NCBI GenBank assembly: GCA_003402745.1
Contig: QQND01000015.1
Span: 1-47,888, forward strand
Direction of reading: 5' to 3'
Source of the DNA: Verrucomicrobiota bacterium
GTDB taxonomy: Bacteria; Verrucomicrobiota; Verrucomicrobiia; Chthoniobacterales; Chthoniobacteraceae
Length of the DNA stretch: 47,888 bases
Below the pieces are notes generated by a model. The model was given only the letters and a program-made list of their open reading frames with translations, made no database searches and was not told the origin of the DNA. Made by a program: the position numbers and the translations under genes. Position 1 is the stretch's first letter. Every line of letters starts with the position of its first letter. Of this stretch, positions 1-7,751 are shown in pieces.

Positions 1-530
1 GCGAAGACGAAACCCGTGGGAACGCTGCCGAGGAGAGCGGCGGTGAGGAATTGGCGTTGCGGAAAACCGCTGAGGCCGGCGAGGCAGGAGATAGCCTCGT
101 TCAGAACCGGCAGACACCGGGAGATGGCGATGCAGGGGCCGCCTGCTTTGGAAAACCATTCGGAAGCAGCAGTGAGGCTTTTCTCACCGGCGAGGCGGAC
201 TGCAAGCCGCCGGCCGAGATGACGCGAGAGCTGGTAAGCAATCCAGGCTGAGAGGAACAACCCGGTGGAGGAAATGAGGCCGCCGGTATTCGGTCCGTAA
301 AGCCATCCCAGAGAGGACATCACGATGGTGCTAGGGATGGGGAGAAATAGGTCGGCGACGAGAAGCGCGATGCCGATGAGCCATGCGAAGCGGCGGTTTT
401 GTTCAAACAGAGAGCGCATGGCGTCTGGGCTGAGGAGGGATTCGAAGGTGTCCCCCCAGATGAGGAAGGGCCCGATGATCGCGGCTAGTAGAAGTGCTGG
501 AATAAGCCAGATGCGGTAGCGGTGGAGCAT
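1..530 (-). CDS. VTT/DedA-family membrane protein, C-terminus cut by window edge
   Basis: Reading the minus strand from an ATG at 530 gives an open frame of about 176 codons that runs off the left edge without a stop. The product has an N-terminal hydrophobic segment (RIWLIPALLLAAIIGPFLIW), a second one (WLIGIALLVADLFLPIPS) and the VTT-domain pattern near the end (ISRCLPVLNEAISCLAGLSG). The family (VTT, formerly SNARE_assoc, TVP38/DedA) consists of polytopic inner-membrane proteins, several of which move lipids or support envelope integrity; the substrate here is unknown. No clear Shine-Dalgarno site precedes 530, and the next ATG at 420 would remove the first membrane segment, so 530 is preferred. 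It lies downstream of the envelope cluster on the same strand but is separated by about 460 bases. Confidence 0.75.
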   Translation of the reverse strand, partial: MLHRYRIWLIPALLLAAIIGPFLIWGDTFESLLSPDAMRSLFEQNRRFAWLIGIALLVADLFLPIPSTIVMSSLGWLYGPNTGGLISSTGLFLSAWIAYQLSRHLGRRLAVRLAGEKSLTAASEWFSKAGGPCIAISRCLPVLNEAISCLAGLSGFPQRQFLTAALLGSVPTGFVF

Positions 531-988
531 ATGATGGGAAGAGTGGAACGAGTCGCAACGGACTGGCGGGTGATGGAGTGGAAGCGACGATAGGGTTAGG
601 GGCAGGGCCTCGTCCAACGTGGGACAACGAATTTCGAATGCACCCAATGAGGGAAGGTTCAAATGTGGACAGACTCCAGGTCGCTCTCGCTAGCTGACTT
701 TTTTGAAACTCCATTGGCGGCACTCTTCGAGTCGCGGTGGAAAAACCCTGCCGCCTGCGAGTGCCAGATCAAATTGCCAACCAGTGCCTGAGGGCTTCGA
801 AAGAAACTCCCAAAAAGCGGCAGACTCGATCATCGAAGGTGCGCGCCTTCGATCAGCCCCAACTATCAGTCTCCGAGAGCTTTCCCTCCGAGTCAAAGAG
901 ACTGGTTATGTCGAAGATGCGTCCGAAGACCACCCTGCCGCCGACCGTGGTTTTTGGAGAGCGGAGAGGGAAGGACATGGTGTGGTTT
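531..988. other. 458-base region without a convincing gene; repeat-like
   Basis: Short frames are open on both strands, but none has a recognisable domain, a good start or support from neighbours. The segment contains a near-perfect 22-base palindrome at 832-853 (ATCGAAGG, six bases, CCTTCGAT, with one T-G pair inside). The translated pieces look like frames shadowing a repeated or decayed sequence rather than a gene. It may hold the 3' UTR of the amidohydrolase gene and a promoter for the VTT gene; neither is clear. Confidence 0.4.
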
Positions 989-1978
989 TTAGGGAGAGGC
1001 GGGGCGATTGCCGCCTTGAATTCTTTCAGGTCGATCCAGCCACTTATAGGCACGTTTTGCGTTCAACGAACAAAATTTTCGGGTTGCTGCATCGCCTTTC
1101 TCAAAGGCGTACTCGAGCGCGATGCGCTGCACAGTAAGGTAATCGCACGCTCTTTCCGATACCGGCCAGTTGCTCCCGTAGATGACCCTCTCGTCGCCGA
1201 AGGCATTCCAGATCACATCGATGTAGGGCCGGTAAAAGGCCAGATCCAAAGGTGCGGTTTTGCCGTTCTGCGCAGCACTTTCCGCAAGCGCAGAAATTTT
1301 TATCCAGATGTTTCGATGGCTTGCCGCCATCCCCAACCCCTCGGCCCAGTCTTTTGGTGGCGCTTCCGCGGTCACCACCACGCTGCCAAGGTGGTTTAGA
1401 ACGATGCGCAGGCCGGGCACGTTCGTCGCCAGTCGGGCTGCCAGTGTTGCGGAGTCCTTTCCATTGATGTCCAGAGCCAGGTCCAAGTCGGCCATGAGAT
1501 GGAATCCCTCCAACCGCCCTGCCTCCAGAGCCGTTCTAAGTACATCGGCGGAGACCCGGATTCCGCGGAAGAGCGGATTCGCCGCGAAACGCCGCAGGTC
1601 TTTGGAAAAGTCAGCACTGCCTGGGTTCAGGTTGCCCACGATGCCTGTGATGAAGGGATCGGTCTTCGCGATATCCAATAGCCACTGATTATCCTCCACC
1701 CATGGGCTGGCTTCCACGATCACAGTTCCCGTAACGGGCCGGAATTGAGGCTGCTCCTTGAGATGCTTTGGCAGTACTGTTCTGTAAAGCGGGGTGTTTT
1801 TTGCAGGCCAGGGAACGCCTTGCGGGCGGGCTGGGTCGTAGAAGTGTGTGTGGCAATCAATGATGTCGAGCGCAGTCGCTGAGGGGGCAGCAGAGGCCTT
1901 AGGCGCCCACGCACCGAGGACGGCCAGGCCTTGGGCCGCGAGGAAACTGCGTCTGTTAATCCATCCGTCGGAGAGCAT
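989..1978 (-). CDS. Amidohydrolase-2 family protein (COG3618, sugar-lactonase-like) with TAT signal
   Basis: A 329-residue protein. Residues 1-31 form a twin-arginine signal (NRRSFLAAQG, then a hydrophobic stretch and an AxA-type end). The mature part begins with the metal-binding strand DCHTHFYD and continues through VIVEASPWVEDN, GIRVSADV, IVLNHLG and YGSNWPVS, the pattern of the amidohydrolase_2 TIM barrel that includes L-fuconolactonase and L-rhamnonolactonase-like enzymes and 2-pyrone-4,6-dicarboxylate hydrolase. Hydrolysis of a sugar lactone or related ester is likely; the exact substrate is not visible. It starts 12 bases after the stop of the DUF1501 gene and so probably ends that operon. 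Export of a normally cytoplasmic fold is notable. Confidence 0.85.
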   Translation of the reverse strand: MLSDGWINRRSFLAAQGLAVLGAWAPKASAAPSATALDIIDCHTHFYDPARPQGVPWPAKNTPLYRTVLPKHLKEQPQFRPVTGTVIVEASPWVEDNQWLLDIAKTDPFITGIVGNLNPGSADFSKDLRRFAANPLFRGIRVSADVLRTALEAGRLEGFHLMADLDLALDINGKDSATLAARLATNVPGLRIVLNHLGSVVVTAEAPPKDWAEGLGMAASHRNIWIKISALAESAAQNGKTAPLDLAFYRPYIDVIWNAFGDERVIYGSNWPVSERACDYLTVQRIALEYAFEKGDAATRKFCSLNAKRAYKWLDRPERIQGGNRPASP

Positions 1979-1990
1979 GGGTACCTTTGG

Positions 1991-3421
1991 CTACACTGTC
2001 TTTGCGGGGAGCAATTCGTCGATCGTGTCGCCAAAGGGTAGGATCGGCATCGGGCGCCCCTGGTGGTCGAGGAAGCTGCGGGAGGAATCGATGCCCAAGT
2101 GCTGGTAAACGGTAGCCCACAAATCATTGGGAGTGAGCGGTCTTTCTACGGGGTATTCTCCGCGGCTATTGGTCGCACCAATGATCTGGCCGGTGCGCAT
2201 GCCTCCGCCAGAGACGATCATGGACATGGCCTTGGACCAATGGTCGCGCCCGGGCTGAGTGATTTTGTTGGCAGTGCCCACCGCAGTACTGATCTTCGGG
2301 GTACGTCCAAATTCGCCGGTGACGACCAGCAGGGTGCGGCGGTCGAGACCGCGTGCGTAGAGGTCCTCGATGAGGGCCGACACTGCCTGGTCGTAGGCGG
2401 GAAAACGCCAGCGAGCATCGTTGAAAATGTTGCAGTTCACCGCGTGGCTGTCCCAGTTGTAGACGCAGTCAGCGGGTTGTGGTTTGCCTGGGAACGGGTT
2501 TTCCCACACCATTTCGACAAACCGGCATCCGGCCTCCACAAGGCGGCGTGCCATGAGCCCGCGCTGCCCGTAGGCGTGCATTCCGTAGCGTTCGCGCACG
2601 CGCGGCGGTTCCTGCGAAATGTCGAAGGCGTTGCGCACCTTCTCGCTGGTGAGCATCTGGTAGGCGTTCTGGTTGAAGCTGTCCATGGCCTGCAGCACGC
2701 CGCTTTGATCCATGTCGCGGCGGAAATTATCCAAGCCGCGGCGGAGAGCCATACGGTCCTCAAGCCGGGTTTCCATTTCCCGCGAGATCCCAAGGTTTTG
2801 TACCTTGAAGGACTTGTCGCTAGGGTCGCCTGCAACAATAAAGGGGGTGTTCGCCCCTCCCAAATAGGCGGGACCGTTTGCAAAAACGTCCAAGCCGCTG
2901 CGTCCGGCGTCTGCTCCGAAAACCACCGGAGGCATCCCCTCTTTGAAGCCGCCGTTTTCAGTCAGGCATTTGAAAATCACGCTTGTGACTGCGGGAGCAT
3001 CGTTCACGGTACCGACTGGGGTGGCCGGAATACGGCCGGTGAGGAAGCGTTTGTGGCCGCCCCCGTGATCGCTGAAATCGTGGCTGACCGATCGGATGAT
3101 ATTAAACTTGTCTGCAATCTTGGCCTGGAGCGGCAGCAATTCGCAGATCTCCATTCCGGAAACGTTGGTCTTAATCGGCCTGAAAATTCCCCGATATTCC
3201 ACGGGTGCGTCCGGTTTCATGTCGTAGGTTTCCATGTGCGGCGGACCGCCGGGAAGCCAGATGAAGATCACGGAGGTGTCCGCGGAAACTTGGGGAAGCC
3301 CGGCGGGTTGTGCCGCCTGGACTCGGAGTGAATCCGCCAAGTTCATTCCAAGCATGGAGAGTCCCCCGAATTGGAGGAAGCTGCGACGAGAAATCGGGCC
3401 GGGGCAGAAATTGGATTTCAT
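1991..3421 (-). CDS. DUF1501 family exported protein
   Basis: A 476-residue protein of the DUF1501 family, whose fold is related to the alkaline phosphatase/sulfatase superfamily and which is abundant in Planctomycetes and Verrucomicrobia. A twin-arginine signal is visible at residues 11-20 (SRRSFLQFGG). Family motifs include FIWLPGGPPHMETYDMKP, SHDFSDHGGGHKRFLTGR, NWDSHAVNC, VVTGEFGRTPKI and the catalytic-like GRDHW. The frame stays open for 27 codons upstream, but the ATG at 3421 puts the TAT motif in its normal place. In this phylum DUF1501 genes usually lie beside DUF1549/DUF1553 cytochromes, as here. The function is not established; a sulfatase-like hydrolytic role is only an inference from the fold. 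Confidence 0.9.
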   Translation of the reverse strand: MKSNFCPGPISRRSFLQFGGLSMLGMNLADSLRVQAAQPAGLPQVSADTSVIFIWLPGGPPHMETYDMKPDAPVEYRGIFRPIKTNVSGMEICELLPLQAKIADKFNIIRSVSHDFSDHGGGHKRFLTGRIPATPVGTVNDAPAVTSVIFKCLTENGGFKEGMPPVVFGADAGRSGLDVFANGPAYLGGANTPFIVAGDPSDKSFKVQNLGISREMETRLEDRMALRRGLDNFRRDMDQSGVLQAMDSFNQNAYQMLTSEKVRNAFDISQEPPRVRERYGMHAYGQRGLMARRLVEAGCRFVEMVWENPFPGKPQPADCVYNWDSHAVNCNIFNDARWRFPAYDQAVSALIEDLYARGLDRRTLLVVTGEFGRTPKISTAVGTANKITQPGRDHWSKAMSMIVSGGGMRTGQIIGATNSRGEYPVERPLTPNDLWATVYQHLGIDSSRSFLDHQGRPMPILPFGDTIDELLPAKTV

Positions 3422-3517
3422 TGTGGGATGGTAAGGGACATTAACCGACAAGAAGGTCTGATGGGGAGCACAATATGGGACAGAGCGGGAGGGGCGGAGC
3501 AAAAAGTGCCGGTAGCT

Positions 3518-5803
3518 TTAGCGGGCCCATTCCCGGAGGATTTTTCCCTCCGGGCTTAGGAGCCGCAGTGTGCCGTCGACGTCGCCCACGAGCTGCGTTT
3601 TTCCATCCCAGGCCGCCGCGGCCGTGGTGATGAATTTGGAAAAGCCCTCGGTCTTGGCCCGGACGTCGCCGCCGGCGTCCTTCACGATGCGGACCAGGGG
3701 GCTGCCGCTTGTCGCGAGCATTTCGTCGCCTCGGCCCAAATAAAGCGCGTTGTTTACCTCCTTGGTAAAACCGCTCACCGTAGTCACCACGTCCGAGTTC
3801 TCCACGTTCCAGACTTTGAGCACGTTGTCTGAACCGGCGCTCACAAGGCGGCGGGCGTCCGCGCGGAAGGACACGGACAGCACGTGGTTCGCGTGCGCCT
3901 CCAGGTTGCGGAACATCTTCCCATTGGAAACCTCCCAAATTCGAACCGCCCGGTCTGCAGAGCCGCTCGCCAGCCATTTTCCATCCCGCGAAAAGTTCAG
4001 ACTCAAGACGGCGTCTTTGTGCGGTTTGACGAGCTCACGCTGCAGTTGACCTGTCGCAACGTCCCAAAATTTGATCTCCCCGCTCCGGGAGGCCTCACCG
4101 CTGCCAGTGGCAAGCGATTTGCCATCGGGCGAAAACGCCACGGAATTCACTCGGCCGGAAAATGGCGATACAACCTTCGAGGCGTCCCCAATGACTCGAA
4201 TCATTTCCCAACGCGGTTGTACGTCATCGGAGGCAATTGGTGTTCCCGTCGTGCCGTGCCAGGCGCGAATTTTTCCGTCTGAATGTTTTGTGAGAAGAAT
4301 GCCATCCGCTCCGAAGCTCAGTGAATCTGCGGGGGGCGGGCGGTACGCCTCAATCGCGGCGAGTACCAATGCGGAGCGGTTTTTGGCTTCTGCAAGTAAA
4401 GACTTAGCCTGCTCAGCAGCAGTGTTTTGGATGGGCTCGTTTTTTTTGAGGTGTTCGAGGACTGAGGCGAAATCCGAGGCGTTTAGTTCAGCAGTCTTTG
4501 CGCTGGAAATCGCGCTTGCTGCTTCTCCCACAGTCTTGATGAATTCTGTGACGAGCTTCTGCTTCGCATCCAATTCATCCTTCGTTTTTTTTAAGGCGGC
4601 CTCCCGTCCCATCCGTTCCTCCTCTGTCTTTTTTGCGGTAATTTTCGCTTCCTCGACGCCTTGCGTTGCAACGGGAACTTGTTCCCCAGTGGCTGAGGCC
4701 TTTGACGTTTCGGCCGTTTTAAGGGAGGCGAGAGCCCCAGCCTCTGCAGCCTTGGCCTGCTCTAGCGCGCGGGTCGCGGTCATGAAGGAGTCATCGAGGG
4801 AGTCCCGTTCTAGGAGCAGCGCGTCCCGCTTCGCAGTGGCCTCGGTGAGGGCCTTGGCTCGGTCTGCGCGTTTTGCCAGGAGGGCCGTATGCTCCTTGTT
4901 GGCTTTCTCAAGGTCGGCCGTCATTTTCGTGATTCGCTCTTTCGTGTTCTTGAGTTCGCCCTCCAGAAATTCCAATTCGAAGGTGGCGCCAGCCAGTTCC
5001 ATTTTTGCAAGCGCGCTTTGGTCTAAAAGGGCACGGTCCGTGACTAGGGAGGATATTTTTTTCTTCGAGGCAACCTCTCTCAATTCCACGGTGCCGCCTT
5101 CAACAATGACCGCCTCTATGGCGCCGTCCTGGCTGATGCCTGCCGTTGCTGCTGTGCCGGGAAGGGAGGCGGGCTGAACTCCTGTTTTTTTCCAGAGCTT
5201 CACCTCTCCGGTGCTGCCTGTCGCAAGATAGAGGCCGTCTGGACTAAACGTGACCGAAGTGACGACGTCCGGATGTGCTTTGAAGGCGAACACCTCCCGT
5301 TGCTGAAGCAGGTCATACACCGTGACGGTATTGCCACGAGCCGCCGCTCCGTAGTGGCCATCCGGATTGCTTGCGAGCGCGCTGATACCCCTGACTTTCG
5401 TAGGCATGGCCTTCCACGCGACCGCCTGCCGGGGTCTGGCGCTACCGGTCGCACCTTCGTCAATCCAACGCCGCAGAATTTCGAGTTGGTTCGCCTCCAA
5501 ATGCGGAGCCTTGGCCTTGTTTGCTTCCGGGGGCATAAAAGGTTTCTTTTTTCGGGCGGCGGTCTGGTAGATCAAGCTTTCCAAAGCGCGGTTAGGCACA
5601 AGAGTGGGGCCATTGTCACCGCCCTCCTTCATGGCCTCCGGGGTTTCCAGGATAAGGCCGCCTTCGGACTTCGTCTTGTTGTGGCAGGGAAGGCAGCTTT
5701 GTTCGAGTAGCGGCTGGATATCGCGCGCGAATGAAAGCGGTTCAGCCTTTGCTGCAGGGGATGCTAGGCAGGTCAGCAGGAGAAATAGCCGCAGTGTTTT
5801 CAT
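3518..5803 (-). CDS. PSCyt1 cytochrome fused to WD40 propeller interrupted by a coiled coil
   Basis: A 761-residue exported protein. Residues 1-20 are a Sec signal. Residues 24-118 are a planctomycete-type cytochrome c domain (PSCyt1) with heme motif C37LPCH41 and a distal KPFMPP. WD40-like repeats occupy about 140-250 (VTSVTFSPDGLYLATGS) and 545-755 (VNSVAFSPDGKSLATGS, VLSLNFSRDGKWLASGS, VLSVSFRADARRLVSAG). Between them, about 258-480 is rich in Ala, Lys and Glu and reads as a long coiled coil. The gene overlaps the stop of the upstream PPC gene by four bases (ATGA), indicating translational coupling. A periplasmic or surface electron-transfer or scaffold role is inferred; no substrate is known. 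Confidence 0.9.
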   Translation of the reverse strand: MKTLRLFLLLTCLASPAAKAEPLSFARDIQPLLEQSCLPCHNKTKSEGGLILETPEAMKEGGDNGPTLVPNRALESLIYQTAARKKKPFMPPEANKAKAPHLEANQLEILRRWIDEGATGSARPRQAVAWKAMPTKVRGISALASNPDGHYGAAARGNTVTVYDLLQQREVFAFKAHPDVVTSVTFSPDGLYLATGSTGEVKLWKKTGVQPASLPGTAATAGISQDGAIEAVIVEGGTVELREVASKKKISSLVTDRALLDQSALAKMELAGATFELEFLEGELKNTKERITKMTADLEKANKEHTALLAKRADRAKALTEATAKRDALLLERDSLDDSFMTATRALEQAKAAEAGALASLKTAETSKASATGEQVPVATQGVEEAKITAKKTEEERMGREAALKKTKDELDAKQKLVTEFIKTVGEAASAISSAKTAELNASDFASVLEHLKKNEPIQNTAAEQAKSLLAEAKNRSALVLAAIEAYRPPPADSLSFGADGILLTKHSDGKIRAWHGTTGTPIASDDVQPRWEMIRVIGDASKVVSPFSGRVNSVAFSPDGKSLATGSGEASRSGEIKFWDVATGQLQRELVKPHKDAVLSLNFSRDGKWLASGSADRAVRIWEVSNGKMFRNLEAHANHVLSVSFRADARRLVSAGSDNVLKVWNVENSDVVTTVSGFTKEVNNALYLGRGDEMLATSGSPLVRIVKDAGGDVRAKTEGFSKFITTAAAAWDGKTQLVGDVDGTLRLLSPEGKILREWAR

Positions 5804-7749
5804 GGCTTTCGCGTCTCCTTAATTCTGATGGGCAGGCTGTTGGAGCAAAGCACCAAGGTCATGTCAGCGGGTTTCCCTTTCACCTCTCGCTTTACTTTTT
5901 GCTCCCCTCGGAACCATACCGTGTAATCGCCGGGCGAGAGTTTAAGAGGTGCCAGGTCCAGCTCGTATTCGGCGTTCGCGTCTTTGACCGAGATTTCCGT
6001 TTCTTTGGCCTTCTCCAGTCCGGCGAGGCCCATGATTTTAACTTTCACGGGCGCCGCTTCGCCGGATTGGTGATCCACCTTGAGCCGGAATTTTACTTTC
6101 TCAGCGGCGCCAACCTCCGCCGCTTCACGCTCCGCGAGAAGGATGTCGACGAACGGGGCATCGGCCACAATTGCACATGCCATTGCGTCCATGAACCGGG
6201 AGCGGGGAGGTTCGATAAACTCGCTCACGGTGCTTTCCCAAACTGGAGTGGAGGCCCTCGCAACGTGTTTGCGCTCCGTCCCGCCCACAAGGGCAGTTCC
6301 GGTGATGCGGATGCTCCCCGACCAGGGGGCAGCGCTGTCCGCGGCGCGCAGAAGCAGCGTGCCTTCGTTTTGTTTCGGCCCGATGACACTAGGCTCTACC
6401 GTCAGGCCCGGCGGGAGATTTTCTGCGCCCACGGAGATCGCGCCTTCAAAACCGTCCCTTCGTAGCGCTAGGACACGCAGAGGAAACACCTGTGCGGGCC
6501 GGAGGTTTGCGGATCGAACCTGGATGGCAGCTCCGGTGAAATCTTTAAAGGTCTTGTTGGGAGTCGGCGTCATGACTGCAGCAACCAGAGCAAAATCAGG
6601 CGCCGGTTTCCGGATGCTGAGTTGGTAGCGGCGCACGTGGCTGGGCTCGATGGTATTGTTGATGTCCCGAATCTGCACTCGGTACGTGCCGTCCTCCTTT
6701 GCTTCAAATCGTCCGGACGGGTCGAAGTGCTGGCCGTTGAAATCCGCATCGCCCGCAAAGGGCGGTGCATCGTCCAAAAGAACGGCGTCCTGCGAAGTCT
6801 GTTTCCCCTCTTTGTCGACGGCGAGGCGCTCGACTACCAGACGGGGGTGCGTTGGGATTCCAAGCCGTTCGGAAAAAACTTCCAGCCACCAGACGTCTCC
6901 TTTTTTGGCCTCGAACTTGAAGGCGTCCACATCGCGGGTAGGAAAAAAATCACCAGCTATTTCAATCGGTGGCGACACGGTTTCAGCCTTGGCCCCGTCG
7001 TTGGGTTCCTGCTCCAGGACGGACTTCACCAGCGGCGGCCAGAATAGTGGAGTGGCGGGCCCTTGCGCTTTTTTTAGATCTTCGGGGGTTCCGAAATAGA
7101 GGCGGAAAAAGTGCTCGTTCCCTCCGTTGTTGATAAAGTCGCGCAGGCTCAGCCAAAGTGGACCGTCCGACTCCGGCGTCCATCGCAATGGTTTGTTGCG
7201 CACGCGAGCCAGTTCGCGACCCGCCGCATCAAATAGTGCCAGAGCGGGTTCCATTCGCGAATCCAGGTTTTTAGAATGACAGTCAAAAACGATTTCCTGT
7301 CCTCTCACCGTTGGAATTGTAAACCACAATATTCCCTGTTTCGGCACGCTTCCGTGGATCACGCCGGGCAGGCGGATCTCCTGGGACTCCTGTTTGGCGA
7401 GTGCTTTCGGAGATGCCTCGGTTTCTGTAAGTGAACTCACTTCAAAGCGGCGAGGGTTTGAAACACCGTTTTTTCCAGCAACTCTCGCGTCGTAAAGGCC
7501 GGGAGTAACGGCTTTTGAAATTTCAACGTTCCATATTTTCGGGTTCTTCGCATCCCGGATCGCGACAAAACCGGGTTGGGAGAATTGCAGATCTGCGTCC
7601 TCGAGGTCGGTCCCAGTTGCGAGGATTGACACCGACGTGCCAGCTTGCGCGCCGCTGGGCGAGAGAACGGTGAGCCTAGGCTCCGGCCACTGGGCGAAGG
7701 CGTGGGCCGCCAGGAGGAGCGACAACAGCGAAAGTGAGGAGCGTTTCAC
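5800..7749 (-). CDS. Exported PPC-domain (pre-peptidase C-terminal-like) protein
   Basis: Starting from a GTG at 7749 the product has 649 residues and begins with a Sec signal (VKRSSLSLLSLLLAAHAFA). The frame is open to 7794, but that would overlap the upstream gene and displace the signal, so GTG is preferred; it lies two bases after the upstream stop. The N-terminal part (LTVLSPSGAQAGTSVSILATG) resembles an IPT/TIG-like beta sandwich. Two PPC-like segments follow (GILWFTIPTVRGQEIVFDCH, and DVDAFKFEAKKGDVWWLEVF). The rest is beta-rich with no enzyme motif. Such proteins sit beside DUF1549/DUF1553 genes in this phylum and probably act as surface adhesion or binding partners; that role is inferred. 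Confidence 0.82.
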   Translation of the reverse strand: MKRSSLSLLSLLLAAHAFAQWPEPRLTVLSPSGAQAGTSVSILATGTDLEDADLQFSQPGFVAIRDAKNPKIWNVEISKAVTPGLYDARVAGKNGVSNPRRFEVSSLTETEASPKALAKQESQEIRLPGVIHGSVPKQGILWFTIPTVRGQEIVFDCHSKNLDSRMEPALALFDAAGRELARVRNKPLRWTPESDGPLWLSLRDFINNGGNEHFFRLYFGTPEDLKKAQGPATPLFWPPLVKSVLEQEPNDGAKAETVSPPIEIAGDFFPTRDVDAFKFEAKKGDVWWLEVFSERLGIPTHPRLVVERLAVDKEGKQTSQDAVLLDDAPPFAGDADFNGQHFDPSGRFEAKEDGTYRVQIRDINNTIEPSHVRRYQLSIRKPAPDFALVAAVMTPTPNKTFKDFTGAAIQVRSANLRPAQVFPLRVLALRRDGFEGAISVGAENLPPGLTVEPSVIGPKQNEGTLLLRAADSAAPWSGSIRITGTALVGGTERKHVARASTPVWESTVSEFIEPPRSRFMDAMACAIVADAPFVDILLAEREAAEVGAAEKVKFRLKVDHQSGEAAPVKVKIMGLAGLEKAKETEISVKDANAEYELDLAPLKLSPGDYTVWFRGEQKVKREVKGKPADMTLVLCSNSLPIRIKETRKP

Positions 7750-7751
7750 GG

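Noticed and set aside
737..1399. A 220-codon plus-strand open frame
   Set aside because: It overlaps the conserved amidohydrolase gene on the other strand and has no domain or signal.
2063..3331. A 422-codon plus-strand open frame
   Set aside because: It lies wholly opposite the DUF1501 gene, whose family motifs are clear; it is an antisense shadow of GC-rich coding sequence.
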